A DNA stretch of 64,000 bases, from NCBI RefSeq assembly GCF_022811645.1, contig NZ_CP094534.1, forward strand, positions 2,666,001 through 2,730,000, read 5' to 3'. Of the stretch, positions 41,362 through 49,925 are shown one piece after another; the first letter of the stretch is position 1, and each line of letters opens with the position of its first letter. Origin of the DNA: Hymenobacter monticola (lineage in GTDB: Bacteria; Bacteroidota; Bacteroidia; Cytophagales; Hymenobacteraceae). Made by a program: the position numbers and the translations under genes. A model generated the notes under the pieces. The model ran no database searches. It saw only the letters and a list, made by a program, of their open reading frames with translations, and was not told where the DNA came from.

Positions 41362-41913
41362 ATGCGTTTTTCTCTGTTGTTCCTGTTTGTTTCGGTGCTC
41401 ACCCTCAACGTTGCCTGCTCGCAGAAGCGCGACGTGGCCGTCAACACCGCGCCGCCTGCCCGCACCGTGGGCGGCAAAACCTATTTCCAGCCCAAGCCCG
41501 TGACCGGCAAGCCCGACGAATTCCCGGTGCGCCACACCGAGGCCGAATGGAAAAAGCTGCTCACGCCCGACCAATACTACATCCTGCGCGAAAAAGGCAC
41601 CGAGCGCGCCTTTACCGGCAAATACCACGACAACCACGCCGCCGGCACCTATTACTGCGCCGCCGACCACAACCTGCTGTTCACCTCCGACACCAAGTTT
41701 GAGTCGGGCACCGGCTGGCCCAGCTTCTACGCCCCGGCCACCGATAACAGCGTGAAAGTGGCCTCCGACAACACCTTCGGCATGAGCCGCGACGAGATAG
41801 TGTGCGCCAAGTGCGGCGGCCACCTCGGTCACGTGTTCGACGACGGCCCCAAGCCCACCGGCCAGCGCTACTGCATGGATGGCAATGCCCTCGTATTTGA
41901 GAAGAAAAAATAG
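41362..41913 (+). CDS. msrB: Peptide-methionine (R)-S-oxide reductase, lipoprotein form
   Basis: A 183-residue MsrB-type enzyme reducing methionine-R-sulfoxide in damaged proteins. The N-terminus is a lipoprotein signal ending VACS, so this copy acts in the envelope. Family motifs GTGWPSFY, CGGHLGHVFDDG and the catalytic cysteine in RYCMDGNAL are present. The structural zinc site is atypical: the second pair CAKC is intact, but the first is CAAD, where homologues usually have a second cysteine. That may weaken or alter metal binding. The gene is monocistronic and ends before a clear terminator. Confidence 0.92.
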   Translation: MRFSLLFLFVSVLTLNVACSQKRDVAVNTAPPARTVGGKTYFQPKPVTGKPDEFPVRHTEAEWKKLLTPDQYYILREKGTERAFTGKYHDNHAAGTYYCAADHNLLFTSDTKFESGTGWPSFYAPATDNSVKVASDNTFGMSRDEIVCAKCGGHLGHVFDDGPKPTGQRYCMDGNALVFEKKK

Positions 41914-41948
41914 AGCTGACTGCATTATTCTGAGAAAATTAACAAATG

Positions 41949-41981
41949 ATAGCCCCTGCGAAAACCATTCGCAGGGGCTAT
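41949..41981 (+). terminator. Terminator after msrB
   Basis: ATAGCCCCTGCGAA (41949-41962) pairs perfectly with TTCGCAGGGGCTAT (41968-41981) around a 5-nt loop, followed by TTTCGTT. It lies about 35 bp past the msrB stop codon. Confidence 0.78.
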
Positions 41982-42070
41982 TTCGTTGATGCACATAAGT
42001 GCATGGCCATAACGACGGTGTGCTTGTGATATATATTCCTCGGAATAATTAAACTCTTCTTTCCAGCGCA

Positions 42071-42862
42071 ATGAAAACCGTTTCGGACCCCATCGCATTT
42101 TTACAGCAAGAAATGGCGCCTGCCCGTCGCCTGCTGCTCAACAACGACCTTTACCACAGCGTGAAGAGCCTCGCCGACCTGCGCCGCTTCATGGAGCACC
42201 ACGTGTATGCGGTGTGGGACTTCATGTCGCTGCTCAAGGCGTTGCAGAAGGAATTGACGTGTGTGGAAGTGCCCTGGGTGCCCACGGCCGGCTCCGCCAT
42301 GCGGCGCCTCATCAACGAAATTGTGTTGGAAGAAGAATCGGACGTAGACCAGCAGGGCCAGGCCACCAGCCATTTTGAGCTGTTCGTGCGCGCCATGGAG
42401 GAGTGCGGGGCCAATACCGCGCCCATCCGGCGGCTGGTGGCAGCCGTGGCCGACGGCCGCTCCATTGAGCGGGCTTTGGAAATAGCCGACGCGCCCGCTT
42501 CGGCGCGCGAGTTTGTGCTCACCACCTTTGACATCATCAATACCGGCAAGCCGCACGTGGTGGCCGCCGCTTTCACGTTTGGCCGCGAAGACCTGATTCC
42601 GGACATGTTCCGGCAGTTGGTGAGCGACCTGGGCAGCCGTTTTCCCGGCCAGCTCGACACGTTCACGTACTACCTCAACCGCCACATCGAGCTTGACGAG
42701 GACGTGCACGCCCCCCTGGCCCAGCAAATGGTGCGCGAGCTGTGCGGCGATGCTCCCGAGCGCTGGCTGGAGGCCCAGCAAGTGGCCATCCGCTGCATGG
42801 AAGCCCGCATGGCCCTCTGGGACGGTGTGAAGCTCGGCCGGCCGCGCGCCGCACTGGCTTAA
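42071..42862 (+). CDS. DUF3050 domain protein
   Basis: A 263-residue protein of the DUF3050 family, which is predicted to have a helical heme-oxygenase-like fold. Conserved segments with His and Glu that could bind metal are visible: FMEHHVYAVWDFMSLL, NEIVLEEESDVD, and FTYYLNRHIELDEDVHAPLA. In related folds a similar His/Glu set coordinates a di-iron centre, which hints at an oxygenase, but this is an inference and no reaction is established. The gene stands alone with an AT-rich upstream region of about 130 bp following the msrB terminator. Confidence 0.85.
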   Translation: MKTVSDPIAFLQQEMAPARRLLLNNDLYHSVKSLADLRRFMEHHVYAVWDFMSLLKALQKELTCVEVPWVPTAGSAMRRLINEIVLEEESDVDQQGQATSHFELFVRAMEECGANTAPIRRLVAAVADGRSIERALEIADAPASAREFVLTTFDIINTGKPHVVAAAFTFGREDLIPDMFRQLVSDLGSRFPGQLDTFTYYLNRHIELDEDVHAPLAQQMVRELCGDAPERWLEAQQVAIRCMEARMALWDGVKLGRPRAALA

Positions 42863-42936
42863 ATTCAGCCAACCACAAGGGGCTGTGTCGCGTTTGAAGT
42901 GGGCAGCCTGTTCCGGCTGACTTTCCAGGCGCAGCC

Positions 42937-43293
42937 ATGAAACACTTTCCAATGACGCCGAGCCGCTCGTGGCTGGCATTTTGCCTGGCGCTGGCGCTTT
43001 CGGCCTGCACCGCCACCGAGCAAACCGCCGAAACCGCCGTGCCCACGTCGGTGAATTCCGACGCTGACCGCCGCGCCATCTACAACAGCAACGGCACAGG
43101 CGCCGTTGGCGGCCGCGAGTTGCCCGATGCCACGCCCAACCGCGTGCGCCTGGGCGAGCAAGCCGCCGACATCAACCGGCAGAAGCGCATCGAAAACGTG
43201 AATACCAACGACCCCAACAACACCACGCCGGAAACGCGCATGCAGCGCCTCAACTACGACCCACCCGTCGACACCGCTATCCGCCGGCCGTAG
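42937..43293 (+). CDS. Small hypothetical lipoprotein
   Basis: A 118-residue protein with an N-terminal lipoprotein signal (MKHFPMTPSRSWLAFCLALALSAC; lipobox LSAC). The mature part is short, Asn/Thr/Arg-rich and probably disordered. No conserved motif is recognised. An intrinsic terminator (43312-43343) follows the stop codon. Confidence 0.68.
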   Translation: MKHFPMTPSRSWLAFCLALALSACTATEQTAETAVPTSVNSDADRRAIYNSNGTGAVGGRELPDATPNRVRLGEQAADINRQKRIENVNTNDPNNTTPETRMQRLNYDPPVDTAIRRP

Positions 43294-43311
43294 TGCCCGC
43301 CCTCATCAAAA

Positions 43312-43343
43312 AAAGCCCGCCCCGATTGCCGGAGCGGGCTTTT
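43312..43343. terminator. Bidirectional intrinsic terminator
   Basis: AAAAGCCCGC..GCGGGCTTTTT: a GC stem with A-run on the left and T-run on the right, so it can serve both the rightward lipoprotein gene and the leftward gene ending at 43375. Confidence 0.82.
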
Positions 43344-43374
43344 TCAACAAAAGCGTCTTCTTACAGGAGATAGG

Positions 43375-44088
43375 TTATGCGCTGACCTCGCCGGTGCTGG
43401 GGCTGTCGGCAGAGTTGAGCAGGCCGGTGGCTTCGGGCTCGGGTGCGGCCTGGGTGCGGGGCTTGGGGCCGCGCTTGGCGCCGGTAGCGGGCGTGCCCGG
43501 CTTGGGGCCGCGGCGGGCAGGAGCCGCGGCGGCGGCGGGCTTACGGCCGCGGGACGCGGCGGGAGCTGCCGGCTCTGCGGCATCATCAGAGGCAGAATCA
43601 TCGCCCTCGGTGCGGGTGGCGCGTGGCTTGCGGGGCGTGCCGTCTTTGTTCAGGGTTTGGCCTTTTTTGCCACCGTGGCCCGAGTTGCGGCCACCATCGG
43701 CCTTGGATGAGCTGGCGCCGTTGGAGCCGGCAGCCGGGCCGGGCACGGAGTCGTAGTGGCGCACAATGGTGTGCAGCGCTTCCTCAAACATGCGCTCGGT
43801 ATCGCTGTCGAGGCGGCGCGTGGCCTCTTTCACCACTTCCTTCAGCTTGGCTTTCGTTTCTTTGCGGATGCGAGCCACCACCTCACTCATGCGGTTGTTC
43901 AACTCTTTTTGCAATTGCTTAGCGGCCGTTTTGAGCGACTTTTTCTGGCTGGCTTTTTTGCTGGCCCGGTCATCGCTCAGGTCAGCGGAAGCACGCCCGG
44001 CTTTTTTCGCCGATTTACGGGCCGCTTTTTCTTCCGGCGTACGCTTGGCACGTTTTTCCGTTTGCGACGGAGAAGCAGGTTTTTTCAT
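43375..44088 (-). CDS. Lys/Ala-rich protein with AT-hook-like C-terminal repeats
   Basis: A 237-residue, strongly basic low-complexity protein. Residues 1-60 are Lys/Ala-rich, resembling histone H1-like tails (KRAKRTPEEKAARKSAKK); 60-115 form a helical, probably coiled-coil segment (LQKELNNRMSEVVARIRKET); the rest is disordered and includes spaced motifs RGRKP, RRGPKPG and KRGPKPR, reminiscent of AT-hooks (core GRP) though not exact. A nucleoid-associated role is a reasonable inference. The upstream region shared with metG (44089-44321) is unusually AT-rich, which could be an AT-hook target and point to autoregulation. Confidence 0.65.
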   Translation of the reverse strand: MKKPASPSQTEKRAKRTPEEKAARKSAKKAGRASADLSDDRASKKASQKKSLKTAAKQLQKELNNRMSEVVARIRKETKAKLKEVVKEATRRLDSDTERMFEEALHTIVRHYDSVPGPAAGSNGASSSKADGGRNSGHGGKKGQTLNKDGTPRKPRATRTEGDDSASDDAAEPAAPAASRGRKPAAAAAPARRGPKPGTPATGAKRGPKPRTQAAPEPEATGLLNSADSPSTGEVSA

Positions 44089-44321
44089 GTAAAAAAAATG
44101 GTTGAATGAAGGTGAAAAGGGTGGGATGGAAGTGCTTATTTGTACACCAATCTTATTTGGCTCCGCTCAAATATAAAATGAATTAGTTGTCAAACGGTTT
44201 CGCATGTTTTTAGGTTGAAATAAACCAGCCTGTTTTTACTGGTAAGTTGTTTTCTGCGGTTAGTTGATTCGTTTTTTTTAAGAAATTACGTTTTGTAAAC
44301 CGTTTCTTTTTCTTGTTTTGT

Positions 44322-46364
44322 ATGTCATCTCTTCCCAAACGTTATACCGTTACCGCCGCATTGCCCTATGCCAATGGACCCGTGCACATTGGCCACCTGG
44401 CGGGTGTGTATTTACCGGCCGACATTTACGTGCGGTATTTGCGGTCGGCGGGGCGCGACGTGAAATTCATTTGCGGCTCCGATGAGCACGGCGTTCCCAT
44501 CACCATTCGCGCCCAGAAAGAAGGCGTGACGCCGCAGCAAGTAGTGGACAAATACCACGCGCTAATTCGGGATTCGTTTAAAGAATTCAACGTGTCATTC
44601 GACGTGTATTCGCGCACGTCGTCGGCCACGCACGCCGAAGTTTCGAGCGGGTTTTTTACCAAGCTCAACAACGAAGGCAAGTTCATTGAACAAACCACGC
44701 AGCAATATTTCGACGAAAAGGCCCAGCAGTTTCTGGCCGACCGCTACATCGTGGGCACCTGTCCCAACTGCGGCAACGAAAACGCCTACGGCGACCAGTG
44801 CGAGCGCTGCGGCACCTCGCTCAGCCCAACGGAATTAATTAATCCGCGCAGCATGCTCAGCGGCGCGCAGCCCATTTTGCGCGACACCAAGCACTGGTTT
44901 TTACCCCTCGACCAGTACGAGCCCTGGCTGCGCGAATGGATAGTGGAAGGCCACAAAAACGACTGGAAAACCAACGTGTACGGCCAGTGCAAGTCCTGGA
45001 TTGACCAAGGCCTGCACCCCCGCGCCGTGACGCGTGACCTCGACTGGGGCGTGCCCGTGCCGGTGCCCGGCGCCGAAGGCAAAGTGCTCTACGTGTGGTT
45101 TGATGCGCCCATCGGCTACATCTCGGCCACCAAGGAAGCCTTCCCCGACGAATGGGAAACCTATTGGAAAGACAAGGATTCCAAGCTGGTGCATTTCATT
45201 GGCAAAGACAACATCGTTTTCCACTGCATTATTTTTCCGGTAATGCTGAAAGCGCACGGCGACTACGTGCTGCCGGATAATGTGCCCGCCAATGAATTTT
45301 TGAATCTGGAAGGCGATAAAATCAGCACCTCGCGCAACTGGGCCGTGTGGCTGCACGAATATTTGGCCGACTTTCCGGGCCAGGCCGATGTGCTGCGTTA
45401 CGTGCTCTGCGCCAATGCCCCCGAAACCAAAGACAACGATTTTACCTGGAAGGATTTTCAGGCGCGTAATAACAACGAATTGGTAGCCACGCTCGGCAAT
45501 TTCGTGAACCGTGCCGCTGTGCTCACGCACAAATTCTTCGAAGGCAAAGTGCCGGAACTGGGTGAGCTGACTGCTATCGACGAAGATGCTTTTGCACAGC
45601 TAGCCGACTTTCCCGCGAAAATTGGCGAGTTGATTGAGAATTATCGCTTCCGCGACGCGCTGGCCGAAGTATTGAACCTAGCCCGCTTGGGAAATAAATA
45701 CCTGGCCGAAACGCAGCCCTGGCACCTCATTAAAACGGATGCGGCACGCACCGGCACGGTGCTGCACGTGGCCCTGCAAATTGCGGCCGCACTGGCCCCG
45801 TTGCTGGAGCCTTTCCTGCCCGAGTCGGCGCGAAAGCTGGCTGATATGCTAAATGCGGAATTAGGCAATTGGGCCAGCGCCGGCCGTCGCGATGCGCTTA
45901 CTTCCGGCCACCAATTGCGCGAGGCCGCCTTGCTATTCGCTAAAATTGAAGATGCCGTGGTTGATACGCAGGTACAAAAGCTGCTCGATACCAAAAAGGA
46001 AAATCAATTGGCCAATACACCCGTGACGTCGGCTAAATCAGACGTATCGTTTGACGATTTCGGCCAAATGGATTTGCGCATTGGTACCATCGTAGCCGCC
46101 GAGAAAGTAGCCAAAACCAAAAAACTGCTCAAACTCACCGTTGATGTAGGATTAGAGCAGCGCACCATCGTGAGCGGTATTGCCGAATATTTCATTCCCG
46201 AAGCCCTCATTGGCCAGCAGGTACAGGTATTGCTGAATCTGGCGCCGCGCGAAATCAAAGGCATCCAAAGCCAGGGCATGCTGCTCATGGCCGAAAATGC
46301 CGATGGCACGCTGGCGCTCATGCAGCCCAGCGCGCCCGTGCGCAACGGCAGCGGCGTGGCGTAA
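44322..46364 (+). CDS. metG: Methionyl-tRNA synthetase
   Basis: A 680-residue class I aminoacyl-tRNA synthetase that charges tRNA-Met. The HIGH motif is PVHIGHLAG, the zinc ribbon is [18 protein letters not shown], and the KMSKS loop appears as the variant GDKISTSRN. The anticodon-binding helical domain follows, and residues from about 570 form a C-terminal EMAP/tRNA-binding domain ([17 protein letters not shown]) as in dimeric MetRS. Length is typical of Bacteroidota. The ATG at 44322 is preferred over an upstream TTG at 44313; a TTGTTTTG stretch ending one base before the ATG may be the -7 box. Confidence 0.96.
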   Translation: MSSLPKRYTVTAALPYANGPVHIGHLAGVYLPADIYVRYLRSAGRDVKFICGSDEHGVPITIRAQKEGVTPQQVVDKYHALIRDSFKEFNVSFDVYSRTSSATHAEVSSGFFTKLNNEGKFIEQTTQQYFDEKAQQFLADRYIVGTCPNCGNENAYGDQCERCGTSLSPTELINPRSMLSGAQPILRDTKHWFLPLDQYEPWLREWIVEGHKNDWKTNVYGQCKSWIDQGLHPRAVTRDLDWGVPVPVPGAEGKVLYVWFDAPIGYISATKEAFPDEWETYWKDKDSKLVHFIGKDNIVFHCIIFPVMLKAHGDYVLPDNVPANEFLNLEGDKISTSRNWAVWLHEYLADFPGQADVLRYVLCANAPETKDNDFTWKDFQARNNNELVATLGNFVNRAAVLTHKFFEGKVPELGELTAIDEDAFAQLADFPAKIGELIENYRFRDALAEVLNLARLGNKYLAETQPWHLIKTDAARTGTVLHVALQIAAALAPLLEPFLPESARKLADMLNAELGNWASAGRRDALTSGHQLREAALLFAKIEDAVVDTQVQKLLDTKKENQLANTPVTSAKSDVSFDDFGQMDLRIGTIVAAEKVAKTKKLLKLTVDVGLEQRTIVSGIAEYFIPEALIGQQVQVLLNLAPREIKGIQSQGMLLMAENADGTLALMQPSAPVRNGSGVA

Positions 46365-46372
46365 TTCCCGCC

Positions 46373-46542
46373 TGTCATTGCGAGGCGTAGCCGAGGCAAT
46401 CCGTCCTCTTAAAGCCAGATACATCCTTTAACCAAAAAGCCCCGGTACCGCATTGGTGCCGGGGCTTTTTAATTGGCTTTTTCACATCATTAGGCTTGTC
46501 GCTGAGACCAGGACGAATTGCTTCGCTGCGCTTGCAATGACA
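46373..46542. repeat. Composite repeat: outer arms enclosing terminator hairpin, copy 2
   Basis: Outer arms 46373-46407 and 46510-46542 are imperfect inverted copies (TGTCATTGCGAGG.. and CTTGCAATGACA). Inside, 46435-46470 is a strong terminator (AAAAAGCCCCGG..CCGGGGCTTTTT) with A-run and T-run on the two sides. It separates the convergent metG and pth genes and can terminate both. Confidence 0.9.
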
Positions 46543-46551
46543 AACTGCATT

Positions 46552-47118
46552 TTACTTCACATTCACCACATTCATGGCCCGCTCCAATCCCATAGAACCA
46601 AACGCTAAAACCGCCTCGCCTGCTTTTTCAATGCGCGTAGGCAATTCAATTTGCTCATCGGCTGAAAACGGATTCAGTACATAATCCACCTGCCGGCCTT
46701 TGGGAAAATTGGCATCCACGCCAAAGCGCAATCGGGCGTAGACATCGGTGCCCAACGTGGCTTGAATATCCTTCAACCCATTGTGCCCGCCCGCCGAGCC
46801 CTGACCTTTCAGCCGGAGCTTGCCAAAGGGCAAAGCCAAGTCATCTGTTACCACTACCATGTTTTCGGCCTGAATTTTCAGCGTGGCCAACCAGTGCGCG
46901 GCGGCTTTGCCGCTCAGGTTCATGTAGGTGGTGGGCTTCACCAGCACGTAGGTGTGGCCTTTGTGCTTAAATTCGGTGGTGTAGGCGTGCCGGCCAATTT
47001 CAAAGCGCGGCGCGTCAAATTTGGCCGCCAGGTAATCGGCCACCATGAAGCCGATGTTGTGGCGCGTGTCGGTGTACTCGGGGCCAATGTTGCCCAGGCA
47101 AAGAACAAGAAACTTCAT
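46552..47118 (-). CDS. pth: Peptidyl-tRNA hydrolase
   Basis: A 188-residue Pth1 enzyme that recycles tRNAs from stalled peptidyl-tRNAs. The signature LGNIGPEYTDTRHNIGF contains the catalytic histidine in TRHNIGF and the substrate-contacting Asn in LGN; the KPTTYMNLSGKAA and DDLALPFGKLRLKGQGSAGGHNGLKD segments complete the active site. The usual Pro in LGNPG is Ile here. It follows rplY on the same strand across a composite repeat with an internal terminator, so the two are probably not strictly cotranscribed, though they form a conserved pair in bacteria. Confidence 0.95.
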   Translation of the reverse strand: MKFLVLCLGNIGPEYTDTRHNIGFMVADYLAAKFDAPRFEIGRHAYTTEFKHKGHTYVLVKPTTYMNLSGKAAAHWLATLKIQAENMVVVTDDLALPFGKLRLKGQGSAGGHNGLKDIQATLGTDVYARLRFGVDANFPKGRQVDYVLNPFSADEQIELPTRIEKAGEAVLAFGSMGLERAMNVVNVK

Positions 47119-47121
47119 CTA

Positions 47122-47325
47122 AACCGCAGATTTAACAGATTAAACGGATTACACAGATTTCGGCATCAATGCTCAGAACCTGCTGCTATTTGGCGTAGCA
47201 AAATGCGGAACACTTACTCACTCAAACAAAAAGCCGCCCCAAACTTGGAGCGGCTTTTTGGTCGAAACACAAATTGTCGGATAAAAGAATCTGTGCAATT
47301 CGTTTAATCCGTTAAATCTGCGGTT
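47122..47325. repeat. Composite repeat with different arms enclosing terminator hairpin
   Basis: AT-rich arms 47122-47161 and 47287-47325 are imperfect inverted copies based on AACCGCAGATTTAACAG and its complement. Inside, 47228-47259 is an intrinsic terminator (AAAAAGCCGC..GCGGCTTTTT). The arms are unrelated to those of the three TGTCATTGCGAG-type copies, yet the outer-arm/inner-terminator design is the same. It lies between rplY and pth. Confidence 0.88.
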
Positions 47326-47333
47326 CAGACAAA

Positions 47334-47906
47334 CTAGCGATTGGCGGCCATTTCGCCTTTCAGCGCACGCGGGATGGTGATGGTGGCAATGGGAGCCGCG
47401 GCGTTGGTCAGGATGGTGTAGTTGCTGGTTTCCACAGCACCCACCTTGATGGATTTGCCGAGTTCCAGGCCGCTGATGTTCACTTCCACGTAGTCGGGCA
47501 GGTTTTCGGCGGCGGCGCGCACTTTCAGTTTGCGCAGCTTGCTCACCAGTTTACCACCGGCCAGCACGCCCGGCGAAACGCCCACGAATTTCACGGGGAT
47601 TTCCATTTTCACTTCTTTGCCTTCCTGCAGCTCCAGGAAGTCAACGTGTAGCAGCATTTCGTTCACAGGGTGGAACTGGGCATCCTGCACGATGGCGCGG
47701 TAGAGCGTGCCTTCCACGTTCAGGTCCACAATGTGAGCCTCCGGCGTGTACAACAGCTCGCGGAACAGGATGGCGGGCACCGAGAAGTGCACCACATCTT
47801 TGCCGCCATACAACACGCACGGTACCTGAGCATCCAAACGCAAAGCTTTGGACTCAGTCTTACCGAGATTCGCTCTTTTAAACCCTACAATCTCGAGGCT
47901 TTTCAT
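47334..47906 (-). CDS. rplY: 50S ribosomal protein L25/CTC
   Basis: A 190-residue L25 of the long CTC type. The N-terminal 5S-rRNA-binding domain is followed by the TL5/CTC beta domain (VPVKFVGVSPGVLAGGKLVSKLRKLKV, conserved GVSPGV). The C-terminus lacks extra extensions. A GC hairpin plus T-run lies in the segment between the start codon and a TACCTTTG box, so the leader may be controlled. It is upstream of pth in the common rplY-pth arrangement. Confidence 0.95.
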   Translation of the reverse strand: MKSLEIVGFKRANLGKTESKALRLDAQVPCVLYGGKDVVHFSVPAILFRELLYTPEAHIVDLNVEGTLYRAIVQDAQFHPVNEMLLHVDFLELQEGKEVKMEIPVKFVGVSPGVLAGGKLVSKLRKLKVRAAAENLPDYVEVNISGLELGKSIKVGAVETSNYTILTNAAAPIATITIPRALKGEMAANR

Positions 47907-47929
47907 AAAAAAGTGTTTTTGAGAAGATA

Positions 47930-47972
47930 AAAAAATGGCCCGTTTGCTCCCAACGTCGGGGGCAAACGGGCC
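47930..47972 (-). terminator. Hairpin and T-run upstream of rplY (terminator or attenuator)
   Basis: An 11-bp perfect stem (47937-47947 with 47962-47972; GGCCCGTTTGC on the minus strand) with inner CCC/GGG pairs is followed on the minus strand by TTTTTTT. A TACCTTTG box lies immediately upstream (47981-47974). It may terminate the preceding secreted-protein gene or act as a leader element for rplY; the close promoter box makes both readings possible. Confidence 0.7.
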
Positions 47973-48001
47973 GCAAAGGTAGGGATTCTGCTCGTAAAAT
48001 C

Positions 48002-48580
48002 CTACGGCTGACTAGGTTTGAACGCAATGGTGCTGAAGAAATGCTTGGCATCTTCGATGGCCTCTTGCTCCTGTGGCAACGAATAGGAGCAGCGAAACAC
48101 GTAAAGTTTGGCCCCCACCACCACCCAAGTCAGTTCCAGCGCGGCGGGCAGCTGGTGCTGCTCATCGAAGCCGCTGTATAGCTGGTGCATGGCCCGGCCG
48201 CCAGGTGCTGAAGGCAGCGTAACAGGAAAGCTGGTTTTGAGCTTGGCTTTGGTGAAAGCGGCATCCGGCAGGCGCATAAGCTGCGCCAGAAACTGCTCGA
48301 CGTTGGGCACCCATACCTGTCCCGGTTTTAAGGGGTAAGCAGGGGGCGCGGGCACAAAAACCAGGGCATCGAAATTATTATCCGAAGTACTCGTTGTGAA
48401 GAGCGTGACCCCGGAAGAACTCAATTCATCGTCGTAAGAGCCGGCGTATGGCATGTGCACCGAAGCCACAGAATCGATTTGGGTGGTGGGCCATGGCACA
48501 GGGGCTTGAGCCTGTGCCGAAAACGGAGCGATTCCTAAAAAGCAGCCGAAAAAGGGCAGTCCGATAATGCGCAGAAGCAT
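48002..48580 (-). CDS. Hypothetical secreted protein
   Basis: A 192-residue protein with a signal peptide (MLLRIIGLPFFGCFLGIAPFSAQAQ). The mature portion is a compact domain with RAMHQLYSGFDEQHQLPAALELTWVVVGAKLYVFRCSY, which looks like a beta-rich domain, but I recognise no family. It is 13 bp downstream of a lipoprotein gene on the same strand, so the two are likely cotranscribed envelope proteins. Confidence 0.7.
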   Translation of the reverse strand: MLLRIIGLPFFGCFLGIAPFSAQAQAPVPWPTTQIDSVASVHMPYAGSYDDELSSSGVTLFTTSTSDNNFDALVFVPAPPAYPLKPGQVWVPNVEQFLAQLMRLPDAAFTKAKLKTSFPVTLPSAPGGRAMHQLYSGFDEQHQLPAALELTWVVVGAKLYVFRCSYSLPQEQEAIEDAKHFFSTIAFKPSQP

Positions 48581-48593
48581 GCAATGCAGATAA

Positions 48594-49655
48594 TTAATTG
48601 GAAGACGGCACGCTCTTAAGCTGCTCCTGCACCACCTGTTGCGCCTGCATGCGGTCATTCAGCACGCGCAGGTAGGAGCGAGCCTGTCCATTGTTGCAGG
48701 TAAAGGCCGATTTCTTGGCCCAGTCGATGGCGCCGGGCAGGTCGCCACGCACCTCGCTGGCCACGGCTAAGTTGTAAAAAGCCCGGCCGGCAATTTTGGG
48801 GTCGAGCTGGCGGGCCGACTGCTGCCAGAGCGTGGCCGCGCCGGCCCAGTCGCCGGCTTCGGCGCGCTGGGCGGCTTCCTTCATGCGCGTGTCTTTCTTG
48901 GCCGAGGTGAAATAGTCGCGGTGCAGGTCGATGTAGGAAGGCGCGATGCGGCGCGCGTAGCCGTCGCCGGCCCGCTGCGCCACCCGTCGGATGCACTCCT
49001 GGGGCGGGGGCAGCTGGCGCAGGGCCTGTTGGTAGGTGTCGCCCTCGCCCCGAAACACCAGCTGGTCCTCCTGCCGGGCCTGGTCGAGCACGAAGCCCTG
49101 GGCGCCGTAGGTGCGAAAGCCGCTCACAATTTTCATTATCATTTCCACCTGCACGGTGGGGACTTTCTGCTCCTTGCCTTCCTTGTCTTTATAGGTGCGA
49201 AAGCCGTTGGTGTGGCTCAGGGCCATGTCCGAGTCGAAGGCTTCAAGCACCACGAGGCCGTCCACCTGGGTGCGGCGGCAAAGGTCCTGCACATAGCGCG
49301 GCGCTAGCGGCGGCAGAAAAAACTCGCGGCTGCGGCCCAGTAGCTGCAGCTGTGCCTGCGTCACCTTGAAGCGGTAGCTGTTGTTGGCCAGCGCCTGGCC
49401 CACCACGTTCACGCACTCGTCGGCCCCGGCGCGGTCCACGCCCAGACCTTCGCCGGTGAAGGCGCCTTCGAGCACATCAAAAAACTTGTCGCGGCGCGAT
49501 TCGGGAATAATGCGGTTGGCCGTGGCCACGCTTTGCAGGTTGGCCGGCATAGGCACGGCCGCCGGTGCCAGCGCCTTGATGTGAACCGAAGAAGCGCAGG
49601 CACCGAGCAGCAGCGCCGCGAAAAGGAGAAGGGCAGAGGTGTAAAGCTTGTGCAT
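48594..49655 (-). CDS. Lipoprotein of DUF6340-like type
   Basis: A 353-residue lipoprotein (signal MHKLYTSALLLFAALLLGAC; lipobox LGAC). The N-terminal part (IKALAPAAVPMPANLQSVATANR, then GEGLGVDRAGADEC) resembles Bacteroidota lipoproteins annotated DUF6340; the C-terminal third has TPR-like helices (EAAQRAEAGDWAGAATLWQQSARQLDPKIAGRAFYNLAVASEVRGD). The start at 49655 is preferred because longer in-frame starts pass through a repeat-rich segment. An outer-membrane-facing assembly role is possible but unproven. Confidence 0.72.
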   Translation of the reverse strand: MHKLYTSALLLFAALLLGACASSVHIKALAPAAVPMPANLQSVATANRIIPESRRDKFFDVLEGAFTGEGLGVDRAGADECVNVVGQALANNSYRFKVTQAQLQLLGRSREFFLPPLAPRYVQDLCRRTQVDGLVVLEAFDSDMALSHTNGFRTYKDKEGKEQKVPTVQVEMIMKIVSGFRTYGAQGFVLDQARQEDQLVFRGEGDTYQQALRQLPPPQECIRRVAQRAGDGYARRIAPSYIDLHRDYFTSAKKDTRMKEAAQRAEAGDWAGAATLWQQSARQLDPKIAGRAFYNLAVASEVRGDLPGAIDWAKKSAFTCNNGQARSYLRVLNDRMQAQQVVQEQLKSVPSSN

Positions 49656-49716
49656 CACGTTTGCAGAAAAAGGTTCCAGTTGAAAGGTCTTTCTACAAAA
49701 TTGTGCCAAAATCGTC

Positions 49717-49902
49717 TGTCGTTGCGAGTGGAGCGAAGCGGAACGCGGCAATCCGTCCTCTCTTCGCGACAAGCTTTGCGTAGCAATAAAGCCTTTTCAA
49801 ATGCAAAAGCCCCGGCGCCATTGCGGTACCGGGGCTTTCTGGTAAAAGGACATGTCAGGCTTTGACAGGACGGATTGCCACGGCCTGCGCCTCGCAATGA
49901 TA
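49717..49902. repeat. Composite repeat: outer arms enclosing terminator hairpin, copy 3
   Basis: Outer arms 49717-49759 and 49867-49902 are imperfect inverted copies with shared AATCCGTCCT and AGGACGGATT ends. Inside, 49804-49838 carries AAAAGCCCCGG..CCGGGGCTTT, the hairpin also found in copies 1 and 2. The left arm carries extra bases relative to the other copies. It lies between prs and the DUF6340-like lipoprotein gene. Confidence 0.85.
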
Positions 49903-49925
49903 GCCGCCTACCAAGCTAGGCAACT

